NCBI GenBank assembly: GCA_937981985.1
Contig: CALJNB010000004.1
Span: forward strand, 1 to 64,000
Reading direction: 5' to 3'
DNA: 64,000 nt
DNA from: an uncultured bacterium
GTDB taxonomy: Bacteria > Myxococcota_A > Bradymonadia > Bradymonadales > Bradymonadaceae
Below, piece by piece: positions 1 through 8,516 of the stretch. The stretch's first letter is position 1; each line of letters opens with the position of its first letter. The translations under genes were made by a program, and so were the position numbers. A model generated the notes under the pieces. It saw only the letters and a list, made by a program, of their open reading frames with translations. It did no database searches and was not told the DNA's origin.

Positions 1-1716
1 CAACTGACGACCGGAAAACAAATGTTTGGGGGTTGGAGTCTTGTGGTGGTGGTTAAGTCTCAAACTCAACCTCTACGTCGTGTTGTTTTATGGGATGGCT
101 TTCTACGCCACGAAACGGGTTCACTAAATGTAAATTTAAAGGACACATTGGGAATGCGACGTGCCGAATCTTCTGTTGAAATGGATTTGATTCGATATGA
201 CGGAGACAAGGGGAACTATGATTCCATGCTCATTGATGGGAAGCTCTTTATTCCAAAAAATCCTTATCCCACAACCGATCCGGCTGCGGCAGGCGATCTC
301 GCCAATTCTAGTATTACACGCTTTGGTAAACGTTTTGAAGATCGTAAACCTTTTTACAAAAACACACTGGGATATGATGCAGATCTTTTCCAAATTTATT
401 CGATACTAAATTCTGATACCGATCTTGAGTTGGAGTTCAAAACGAACGGTGACATTATTCATACAGGCGTTATTTCAGTTCAGTCTGATGTTGAAGATCG
501 TTTCGTCCAAAGTGATTGGGGAGATGGTATAAATGGTACGTCATCTAGTCTAATGAACGGTGAAACGGGATTTAGCGCGACAACGGGGCATATGTTTCAT
601 GACACCGTAGCTGGTGCCTTGCATGCCGTTCAGTTTTCTTATTCTTACGATGGTCAACGTTATGAGGTTGCCCCAGTACGTAATAATCGAACCGGTAATA
701 AATATTATAATCGTTGGCGTAGCGCGGCGAGTATCTATCCCCATGGTGAGTGTTTAGGAACCAAGTATTGGCTTTATCGTGAGGTGGATACGAGTCTTGT
801 CTCATGGATCTTCGGCGCTGGTCGAGTCGGCGAAGCGCGGCCCACTTGTGATGCAGATGTTAAGACTCAATTTGCGATTACCGGTGGCGCTACATTAGTT
901 CGTTCGGATGACGGCGGAGAGACGACTTTGACTGAAAGCGACCATAATTGGAATGGTGATAACCGAGATGGTGCCGTGATTGAACTTATTGGACGAGAGT
1001 TCAAAATCGAGGGCGACCCTATCACGACGACAACTGCCGGCTTGTTTCATTATGCCTACCTTGACATGAACGATACCGTCGTTGAATACGATCTTAACTC
1101 GACCAAAACTTGGGCTTTTGAGTCTGATTTTGATGGACGGGTAGAATCCAAAATTTTTGACGGTCTAATTCCCCGTGGTTTTGGTAACCTTGATATCACA
1201 AAATCTGAGACGAATAGTTCGGTAAGCGAGGTGTTCTTCCGGACGGGTGACTCAGTTGTCGATGTTCAGTCTAAGTCTTGGGAAGGTCCTTTTCTTGATG
1301 GTGACCTCCTGGGCAATACCACGACCAATAATCACCAGTTTTTCCAGTATGCTATTGTGACCAAACTTACAGACCCAGCAAATAACGCCGTCGAATCTGA
1401 AATCACTTTTGAAGAAATTTCGTTCGATTTATACGGTATCGCCATTCCTATTGTTAACGGAACCGGGGTGGGAACTTGGAAGCGCATCGACGACGATGAT
1501 GTTGAAATTGCTGATCTCTTTTCTAAGTCGAGCACGGTTGAGAATATCGACCGCACAAACGTTATTGCTCCGTCGTTTGAACTAGATACAAATGTTTCTT
1601 CGGGTTTAGACCCTTCGCTAGCATCTGAAAGTACATGTTCTACAGGTTATGGAAGCACAACCTTGTTTCCGCTTTTGATTCTCGGAATGTTTTGGCGTCG
1701 AAGAGACCGCACCTAA
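1..1716 (+). CDS. Secreted surface protein with MYXO-CTERM-like tail (5' partial)
   Basis: The reading frame is open from base 1 and the first codons match an internal stretch of the next gene (LTTGKQMFGGW), so the N-terminus lies outside the window. The visible 571 residues are mostly beta-type sequence with no recognised enzyme motif. The C-terminus has a Cys-Ser-Thr group, a hydrophobic stretch (TTLFPLLILGMFW) and RRRDRT. That matches the MYXO-CTERM arrangement used in myxobacteria-like lineages to sort proteins to the cell surface. The GGW-(S/T)-L-VVV and LWDGF motifs recall large secreted proteins of unknown role in other phyla. It is a tandem paralog of the following gene. Function unknown; surface location is inferred from the tail. 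Confidence 0.8.
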   Translation, partial: QLTTGKQMFGGWSLVVVVKSQTQPLRRVVLWDGFLRHETGSLNVNLKDTLGMRRAESSVEMDLIRYDGDKGNYDSMLIDGKLFIPKNPYPTTDPAAAGDLANSSITRFGKRFEDRKPFYKNTLGYDADLFQIYSILNSDTDLELEFKTNGDIIHTGVISVQSDVEDRFVQSDWGDGINGTSSSLMNGETGFSATTGHMFHDTVAGALHAVQFSYSYDGQRYEVAPVRNNRTGNKYYNRWRSAASIYPHGECLGTKYWLYREVDTSLVSWIFGAGRVGEARPTCDADVKTQFAITGGATLVRSDDGGETTLTESDHNWNGDNRDGAVIELIGREFKIEGDPITTTTAGLFHYAYLDMNDTVVEYDLNSTKTWAFESDFDGRVESKIFDGLIPRGFGNLDITKSETNSSVSEVFFRTGDSVVDVQSKSWEGPFLDGDLLGNTTTNNHQFFQYAIVTKLTDPANNAVESEITFEEISFDLYGIAIPIVNGTGVGTWKRIDDDDVEIADLFSKSSTVENIDRTNVIAPSFELDTNVSSGLDPSLASESTCSTGYGSTTLFPLLILGMFWRRRDRT

Positions 1717-1840
1717 TATCGAGAAATCAATTCTTTTCTCGCCCTGTTTTTTCCTTCTATTCTGCGAAGGATGATCGCACCAAGATGGAATTCCCTCTTT
1801 CCAAAACTCCACTTTGACGCGATATTTGCGCAATTAAAAT

Positions 1841-1869
1841 TTCTTAATCGTCTGGCCTTCCGCTATAAT
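1841..1869 (+). promoter_or_regulatory. Candidate sigma-70-type promoter
   Basis: A perfect TATAAT lies at 1864-1869, with a weak -35 (TTCTTA) 17 bases upstream. It ends about 40 bases before the GTG start of the second surface-protein gene, suggesting the duplicated gene has its own promoter. Confidence 0.35.
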
Positions 1870-1910
1870 TGACTAAAGAATCATAAAACTAAAAATCACG
1901 AGGTAGTATA

Positions 1911-4175
1911 GTGAAAAAGACCGTCCAGAAAGCGTTGAGCATTCTTTTAGCAGCAGTGTTTGCCTTAGTTGCATCTGATGCGTCGGCCCGTGATTTTGAA
2001 AGGCAATTTGATAAAACCTTCAATGGTCGCATCTATTCGGTGAGTAATTCTCTTATCACGTGCGATTCAGGAGATTCAAGATGTGCCGGAGCACAAGACT
2101 TCACGGGTCCCGTTTATCAAAATGGTCCTTTCCAGATGGTTAACATCGATGTGGATTCTGATCCTTCTACATTTAATTCTTCGTATGCAAATCTCCAGCT
2201 GCCAGCCACGTCCAAAATTGTTTTTGCAAAACTTTATTGGAGTGGCCAGTACACCGACAATGGTGCGCCGCATAAGTTCAATGCCCCACCCGATGCTGCA
2301 GCAAAGAATAAGGTTCTCTTTAAAGTTCCGGGTGGCAATTATGTTGGCGTAAAGGGTTCTATCGATGTCGATGGTGAAGGTTTTTATCAAGGCCATGCCG
2401 ACGTTACGAATTTGGTAAATGGGTCGGGATTCTACTCAGTCGCCAATGTTCAGCTCACGACAGGTAAGCAAATGTTTGGCGGTTGGACCCTAATGGTTGT
2501 GGTAGAATCGCAACTAGAACCTTTACGCAGAATCGTTCTATGGGATGGTTTTTTAAGGCACGAAACCGGTTCTCAAAAATTTGCGCTCAAAGACACACTT
2601 GGGATGCGACGAAAGGAATCGTCGGTTGAGATGAATCTTATCCAGTATGATGGGGATAAAGGAAATTATGATGCAATGTTAATCGACTCGAACTTATTCG
2701 TGCCGAAAAATTTGTATCCCATAGATGATCCCGCTGCAGCTGGTGATGTCGCGAACTCTAGCATTACAAAATTAGGAAAGCGTTTTGAGGACCGTAAGCC
2801 ATTTTACAAAAATACGTTGGGTTATGATGATGATCTTTTTGAGATTTATTCGGTACTCAATTCAGACGAACATCTTGAATTCGAGTTTAAAACTAAAGGC
2901 GATATTATCCATCGTGGTGTAATCTCGGTTCAATCCGATGTTGAAGATCGATTTGTTCAAACCGATTGGGGGAAAGGCGCTAACGGAACATCCTCCTCTT
3001 TATTAAACGGCGAGAATGGTTTTCATAATAAGTCTGGGCATATGTTCCACGATACTCTTTCCGGTGCATTGCATACTGTACAGTTTTCATACACCTACGA
3101 TGGACAACAATACGAAGTCTTGCCGGTTCGCAATAACTTGTCCGACACGGCGTACTATGGAACCTGGCGTGCAGCCAATTCAAGTGTCTACCCCATCTCT
3201 GAATGTCTACGCACGAAATACTGGTTATATCGTGAGGTAGACAGAAGTATTGTGTCTTGGTTTGCGGGCTTCAATCGAAGAGGGGCCGCTAGACCGGCAT
3301 GTGACGGACGATTTACAACGACTTATTCGATTACAGGAGCCGCAACTGTGGCCCTTTCCGATGATGCAGGCGAGTCCACTTTGACCGGGACCAACGCGCG
3401 TTGGTGGGGAAGTTATACAGACGGACACGTTATTCGTTTCTCTGCCCGAGAGTTCAAAGTAGAGGGTGATGCTATTACTAGTCCAACCGTAGGCCTTCAG
3501 CACGATGTCTACCTCGATGATAGTAATAATAAGATTAATTACAAACTCAATTCCGGGATCAAATGGAGCTTTGAGTCCGATTTTCACGGTAGGTTAGAAT
3601 CCAAAATCTTTGATGGTCTCATCTCTCGCGGATTCGGAAACCTCGATATAGATCATTCCGAAACCAATAATTCGGTCGTAGAAGTCATGTTTAGGACTGG
3701 CGACTCGATTGCCGATGTACAATCTAAATCCTGGGAAGGACCATTTTTAGATGGGGATCTATTAGGAAATACCACAACAAATAATCATAGGTTTTTCCAG
3801 TATGCGGTCGTTACAACCTTGACTGATCCGGCGAACAACACCGTTGAGTCTGAACTCACGTTCAACGAAATTTCCTTTGACCTCTATGGCATTGCGGCCC
3901 CTTATACGAACGGAACATGGACACGTTTGGGTGAAGTAGAATCTCCAACCGAAATCTCGCTGGTTAGACCAGGTTATAGTATCGAAATTTCTGACGCTGA
4001 TCGTGCCAAAGGGATTGCCGGAATTGAATTCCAGGCGAATCGATTAGAGGAAGCGGACATAGATTCGGATTTTCTTCTCGGTTTGGATTCGGCCGCTTCC
4101 TGTTCTACGAGCGGTCAAACTATGACCTGGTTTCCGCTCCTCCTTGCAATGTTTTGGCGTCGAAGAAAACGTTAA
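1911..4175 (+). CDS. Secreted surface protein with MYXO-CTERM-like tail
   Basis: This 754-residue protein starts at GTG with GAGG nine bases upstream. An N-terminal signal peptide (about residues 1-27, ending ASDASA) directs it to the periplasm. The body is a long beta-rich region including the motifs AKLYWSGQY, GGWTLMVVVES and VLWDGFLRH. The C-terminal tail is Cys-Ser-Thr, then a hydrophobic stretch, then WRRRKR, as in MYXO-CTERM proteins. It is a close full-length paralog of the preceding gene, diverging mainly near the C-terminal third. It ends convergent with the next gene, and the two share the palindromic TTAA as stop codons. Function unknown; a cell-surface structural or adhesive role is inference. 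Confidence 0.85.
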   Translation: MKKTVQKALSILLAAVFALVASDASARDFERQFDKTFNGRIYSVSNSLITCDSGDSRCAGAQDFTGPVYQNGPFQMVNIDVDSDPSTFNSSYANLQLPATSKIVFAKLYWSGQYTDNGAPHKFNAPPDAAAKNKVLFKVPGGNYVGVKGSIDVDGEGFYQGHADVTNLVNGSGFYSVANVQLTTGKQMFGGWTLMVVVESQLEPLRRIVLWDGFLRHETGSQKFALKDTLGMRRKESSVEMNLIQYDGDKGNYDAMLIDSNLFVPKNLYPIDDPAAAGDVANSSITKLGKRFEDRKPFYKNTLGYDDDLFEIYSVLNSDEHLEFEFKTKGDIIHRGVISVQSDVEDRFVQTDWGKGANGTSSSLLNGENGFHNKSGHMFHDTLSGALHTVQFSYTYDGQQYEVLPVRNNLSDTAYYGTWRAANSSVYPISECLRTKYWLYREVDRSIVSWFAGFNRRGAARPACDGRFTTTYSITGAATVALSDDAGESTLTGTNARWWGSYTDGHVIRFSAREFKVEGDAITSPTVGLQHDVYLDDSNNKINYKLNSGIKWSFESDFHGRLESKIFDGLISRGFGNLDIDHSETNNSVVEVMFRTGDSIADVQSKSWEGPFLDGDLLGNTTTNNHRFFQYAVVTTLTDPANNTVESELTFNEISFDLYGIAAPYTNGTWTRLGEVESPTEISLVRPGYSIEISDADRAKGIAGIEFQANRLEEADIDSDFLLGLDSAASCSTSGQTMTWFPLLLAMFWRRRKR

Positions 4176-4747
4176 TCTTGCCGGCCTTCGACCGCTAAGA
4201 GAAGAATCGCTATCGCTATTCCCATCTCATGAGAAAGAAGGTTGTTGGTATTCTTCGTAAAATCTAAATCAAATTTTGCAACGAAAGGATTAAAATGTTG
4301 ATCAAACTCTGCGACCAAATTACCGCCTATATTGATATCATAATGTTGCGGAACGATATTACTTAGGAAACGACGGAACAAAGCAAGTAACATTGAGTCT
4401 TCATCAATACTTCCGACAATGTTGTCGTCCATATCAAGAATCTTCCAACTATCTCGAAATAGGGACGCCATGCCTTCGCGCTTTAAGGCGCCGATTTTTT
4501 GACCATCGGCGCGTGAAACATCGTAGGTCCCCGAAAAATCTCTCCAGCGTCGGGCTTGGATCAAAATAACAGGATTGGTTTTGGTGTGGTCAAAAACGGT
4601 GATCGCTTCTTTGAGCTTAAATGCTTTTTGTTTGATGAAGTATTTTAAATTTGATTGAGTATCGAAAATTTCAAACTCACTTCCCAAAAACGAAAAAATT
4701 TTCTTACGGGCTAATAGCTTCGATGTGGCTACAAGTTCTGTACTCAT
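4172..4747 (-). CDS. LURP-one-related / scramblase-like protein
   Basis: A 191-residue protein with no signal peptide. It shows the layout of the LURP-one-related (Tubby/phospholipid-scramblase-like) family: FEIFD near residue 25-30, IKQKAFKLKEAITVFD, then a repeated strand pattern (YDVSRADGQKIGALKRE, WKILDMDDNIVGSIDED). A hydrophobic helix (GIAIAILLLAVE) at the very C-terminus is typical of bacterial members and of scramblase-like proteins. The molecular role of bacterial members is not established. The gene ends within the stop codon of the convergent upstream gene and follows the ABC-F gene on the same strand after about 100 bases. Confidence 0.6.
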   Translation of the reverse strand: MSTELVATSKLLARKKIFSFLGSEFEIFDTQSNLKYFIKQKAFKLKEAITVFDHTKTNPVILIQARRWRDFSGTYDVSRADGQKIGALKREGMASLFRDSWKILDMDDNIVGSIDEDSMLLALFRRFLSNIVPQHYDINIGGNLVAEFDQHFNPFVAKFDLDFTKNTNNLLSHEMGIAIAILLLAVEGRQD

Positions 4748-4850
4748 GATTTCCTCAAATTTAGATATTGCAGAATGTCGGACTAGATTGTCATAAAATC
4801 TGCGATAGGGTTAGAGGTGATTTCAAACGCAAAAGAACGCGTATGCGGGT

Positions 4851-6476
4851 CTATAGATTATATAGTTTCTTTCGTTCTGCTGTAATGCGTTCGTTGGCAA
4901 TATATTCATCGTAGGTTGTCATATAATCAACCATCCCGTTGGGGCCGATTTCGATAATGCGATTAGCAACAGTATTCACCAACTCATGATCGTGTGATGA
5001 GAATAGAATGACGTTATCGGGGTCAAACCCAGACATTCCCTCATTCAAAGCCGTAATCGATTCTAGATCTAAGTGATTGGTGGGTTCGTCCATAATTAGA
5101 ACATTTGCACCCACCTGCATCATACGCGAAAGCATGCAGCGTACTCTTTCTCCACCGGACAGTACTTTTGCGCGTTTTTGGGTATCTTCTCCGCTGAACA
5201 ACATTCGACCTAAGAATCCACGAATATATTCTTCGTGTTCGTCGGATGAAAACTGTCGAAGCCAATCCACTAAGTTGAGATCACAGCCATCAAAGTAAGT
5301 TTCGTTTTCACTAGGGAAATAACCCATTGTAATGGTTTCACCGACCGTGAATTCACCTTCGTCAGCTTTTAATTCATCGGCTAAAATTCGGAAGAGTGTT
5401 GTTTTGGCACGACTGTCGGCACCAACAAATGCGATTCGATCGCCACGATTCACTACAAAAGAAATATTGTTTAGAACCTTCTCACCATCGATCGATTTTG
5501 TAATTCCTTCTGCGCGAATGACAACTTTTCCGCAGGGACGTTCGGACTTAAATACGATGTGGGGATATTTACGTGTCGACCTTGGAAGATCTTCCAAGGT
5601 CAATTTGTCGAGTAGCTTTCGACGCGAAGTCGCTTGTTTTGCTTTTGACGCGTTACTGCTAAATCGTTCGATAAACTTTTTAAGATCCTTTGCTTTATCG
5701 GCATCTTTCTTTTGTTTATCGCGCCTTTGTTCTTCGGCTAGTTGGGATGCGCGGTACCAAAAGTCGTAATTTCCCACGTAGGCGCGAACGCGTTTGAAAT
5801 CGATATCGGCGATATGTGTACATACGTTGTTCAGAAAGTGACGATCGTGGCTGATTACGATCACTAAAGTATCCAATCTAGCGAGGTATTCTTCTAGCCA
5901 TGTAACAGTTGCCACATCCAGGTGATTGGTAGGCTCATCTAAAAGAAGGATGTCTGGGTTACCAAAAATGGCTTGAGCCAACAGTACGCGAACTTTATCG
6001 CTGGCATCCAGATCAGCCATGAGTTTTGAATGAAGAGATTGTGCAATTCCCAGGCTGGCGAGTAGTGAAGCAACCTCAGATTCGGCTTCGTAACCGTTCA
6101 TGTCCGCATAAACACCTTCAAGATCTGCCGCTTCTGCGCCGTCGGCTTCGTTGAAATCCGGTTTGGCGTACAATGCTTCGCGCCGTTTGTGAATTTCGTA
6201 TAGTTTTTTATATCCCAACATGACGGTATCGGCCGCAGTTTTATCATCGTAGGCCGATTGCTCTTGCTCAAGAGTAGCGATACGAAGCCCAGGTGGAATT
6301 TCAATTGAGCCAGAGCTTGGTTCAAGCGCTCCTGAAAGAAGCTTCATGAAGGTTGATTTTCCTGCGCCATTTGCGCCAATGAGTCCGTAGCAATTTCCTG
6401 GTACGAATTTTACATTCACGTCTTCAAAAAGCGGCGATCCGCTAAAATTCATCATAATGTCGTGGGTTGTAATCAT
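4851..6476 (-). CDS. ybiT: ABC-F family ATPase, YbiT type
   Basis: A cytoplasmic protein of 541 residues with two ABC ATPase domains joined by a charged linker and no membrane segment. ABC-F proteins act on the ribosome. Domain 1 has Walker A GANGAGKST and LLLDEPTNHLD. The linker carries SNASKAKQATSRRK, diagnostic of the YbiT branch. Domain 2 has LSGGERVR and MDEPTNHLD. The domain-2 Walker A is degenerate (GADSRAKTT, without the Gly before Lys), and the domain-1 signature lacks LSGG, as in E. coli YbiT. I chose the ATG at 6476 because AAGGAG lies seven bases upstream; a longer frame to 6521 would add 15 non-homologous residues. Confidence 0.9.
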   Translation of the reverse strand: MITTHDIMMNFSGSPLFEDVNVKFVPGNCYGLIGANGAGKSTFMKLLSGALEPSSGSIEIPPGLRIATLEQEQSAYDDKTAADTVMLGYKKLYEIHKRREALYAKPDFNEADGAEAADLEGVYADMNGYEAESEVASLLASLGIAQSLHSKLMADLDASDKVRVLLAQAIFGNPDILLLDEPTNHLDVATVTWLEEYLARLDTLVIVISHDRHFLNNVCTHIADIDFKRVRAYVGNYDFWYRASQLAEEQRRDKQKKDADKAKDLKKFIERFSSNASKAKQATSRRKLLDKLTLEDLPRSTRKYPHIVFKSERPCGKVVIRAEGITKSIDGEKVLNNISFVVNRGDRIAFVGADSRAKTTLFRILADELKADEGEFTVGETITMGYFPSENETYFDGCDLNLVDWLRQFSSDEHEEYIRGFLGRMLFSGEDTQKRAKVLSGGERVRCMLSRMMQVGANVLIMDEPTNHLDLESITALNEGMSGFDPDNVILFSSHDHELVNTVANRIIEIGPNGMVDYMTTYDEYIANERITAERKKLYNL

Positions 6477-6673
6477 TGCCAAGCTCCTTAATCTAATCTG
6501 CAATTGAGCCGCGTATCTCATGGCCCTACGCGTATTTCAACCAAAAATTTCGATGGGAGCGACGATCTTTCAAACAATTGAAAAAGGATTGTATTATTTT
6601 TGTTAGGAGGGCAGATTATCAAAGCCTAGAAAAAACGATGTTAAGGCCACGAACCGATCATGGAAGTCGAAAT

Positions 6674-8512
6674 ATGGAACACAGTAAAATACATAATTAT
6701 ATTAAAAATGTTTTAGGAAATATGCCGAAGGACTGGCTGAATCTAACGACGCATCGACTCGATATCTTTGATGAGAAATTGGCTAAAGTTCAGTTTTTGG
6801 AACGATTCGAAAGCCTGTTTGAAGAAAATGATTTTGAAACATCGGCCTTGAGCGAACTTCCAACAGCGTACGACTATATTCGATTGGGTCATCCGTTATC
6901 GTGTATCCTAGAATGGGTCATCGCGCGTAGACATGGCCTACATGCTAACAACGTTATAAGTTTTTCTTCAAAAACAATTCCGGTAATGGCAATTCTGAGA
7001 AAGAATTTACTCGATAAGGTTCAAACCCAAATCGTATACACTGGTACACTTCCGGACTGCTTCGACGTCGATGTGTTACGAAATGTGTACGGCTATCAAT
7101 TCGAATTAGCTAAAACTGACGGAGCGACATTTTCGGATTTTAACGGAACAACCCTTTATATTTCTGAGACGCCCATCGAGTCGGCGGACCTGGACCCGAC
7201 GGTTGATTTCTATATTACAAATCATAGCGGTCTTGGCTCGATTGTATTAATCAACGGTGTCGAGAACGAACCGTACATCGCAGCGATTCAGCACGTGAGA
7301 AGAAGAGAAACGATTGCAATGACACCCGCGAATTGTCTTTTTACATTATGGTCGCTATTGGCCCCCTTGGCCACACATAGTACTAGTTCGTCATTGGTCG
7401 CACATAAAAGCTCGGTACTTGATTCCATTCAGACAATCACCCAAAGCGCAACTACGGCGCTTGTAGGATCTTGCGGCCTATCGATTCAGTATGCGATTTC
7501 AATGGGACTGATTCATCACGCATTAGAAAATCATAAAGGAAAAGATATTAAAATTATCGTTCCGACAAATTGTTACGGCGGAACAAATGACCAAGCAAGA
7601 CGCATTGCGGCCTGTGTCGCAAATGTCGAGGTCGTTGATCTGGCCGTCGATGGCGATAACGAAATGGTTCAAAGTATTGATACGGTTCTGAATGAGATTG
7701 CAGAGGCCGACGGTGTGCCCCTCATTATTGCCGAGATTCCTACAAACCCCAGGGTCGAAGTTCCCGACCTCATAAAGCTTGAGGCCGTTCTCAGTGCGGC
7801 TCGAAAAACAAAAGCCGGCGACGCAGCGATTGCGCCCGTATTCATTTTAGATCAAACCTTTTGCCCGAATTTACATTTTTTAGGCGATACCGAAATTTTA
7901 TCTCAAGTTCAAACCATTGCTTATGTGAGTGGTTCAAAATTTCCAAGCGGTGGAAAATGTACGGCCGGGTATTGTGTGGCGAATAAGCCAGCAGCGCCTT
8001 TAATGGAAAAGATCGAAACCCACTTAAAGCTTTGTGATAACGAAGCAACAGATCTTCAAATGGAAATATTGGCAACTCAAATGCCTTCAATGAACCAACG
8101 TATAGCCAAGGCTTACGCGAATACCCGTGAGTTTGTTGATTTTATAAGCGAGACTTTACCCGACGCAAAAATCAATTTCGTTTCCAAAGATCTAGCGAAG
8201 CAAGGATTCACACCTTCGGTATTTTCTTTGGACCTTCCAACGAAGGGAAATACGGCCGAAGAAAAGGAGGCTTATAAGCGAACTCTAAACCATAAGTTAA
8301 TCAACTTAATGATTTCTAAGATTCCTAACGAGAGTAAGCATTGTGTAAGTTATGGACAGCTAAGTGGGTGTTATTGGACGATCCCTGCAACGTCTACTCA
8401 AGGGACAACAAAAGAGGGTGATAAGGATTATATCGCGCGCGTTTCATTGTCGCCTAATATGGACGTTGAGGCCCATAAGAGAGTTTTTTTAGAATTCGTT
8501 CAAGAAATTTAG
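6674..8512 (+). CDS. PLP-dependent enzyme, Cys/Met-metabolism (cystathionine gamma-lyase-like) fold
   Basis: A 612-residue protein. The C-terminal two thirds resemble the cystathionine gamma-synthase/lyase family: ILDQTFCPN precedes GSKFPSGGKCTAGY, whose Lys after GS is the probable Schiff-base lysine. The first 250 residues are extra compared with the usual 400-residue enzymes, so the substrate cannot be named. I chose ATG 6674 because GGAAG lies seven bases upstream. ATG 6638 and TTG 6578 are in frame but have no good ribosome-binding site. The stop at 8510-8512 lies four bases before the presumed start of the next gene, so the two are probably translationally coupled. It is divergent from ybiT. 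Confidence 0.65.
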   Translation: MEHSKIHNYIKNVLGNMPKDWLNLTTHRLDIFDEKLAKVQFLERFESLFEENDFETSALSELPTAYDYIRLGHPLSCILEWVIARRHGLHANNVISFSSKTIPVMAILRKNLLDKVQTQIVYTGTLPDCFDVDVLRNVYGYQFELAKTDGATFSDFNGTTLYISETPIESADLDPTVDFYITNHSGLGSIVLINGVENEPYIAAIQHVRRRETIAMTPANCLFTLWSLLAPLATHSTSSSLVAHKSSVLDSIQTITQSATTALVGSCGLSIQYAISMGLIHHALENHKGKDIKIIVPTNCYGGTNDQARRIAACVANVEVVDLAVDGDNEMVQSIDTVLNEIAEADGVPLIIAEIPTNPRVEVPDLIKLEAVLSAARKTKAGDAAIAPVFILDQTFCPNLHFLGDTEILSQVQTIAYVSGSKFPSGGKCTAGYCVANKPAAPLMEKIETHLKLCDNEATDLQMEILATQMPSMNQRIAKAYANTREFVDFISETLPDAKINFVSKDLAKQGFTPSVFSLDLPTKGNTAEEKEAYKRTLNHKLINLMISKIPNESKHCVSYGQLSGCYWTIPATSTQGTTKEGDKDYIARVSLSPNMDVEAHKRVFLEFVQEI

Positions 8513-8516
8513 CGCA

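Noticed and set aside
8484-8490. Run of seven T as a frameshift slip site joining the PLP enzyme to the FemAB-like protein
   Set aside because: The acyltransferase frame is closed by TAG at 8490-8492 just after the run, so a slip there cannot read through. Only a slip at the ATT-TAG stop (8507-8512) would work, and that is listed as an alternative.
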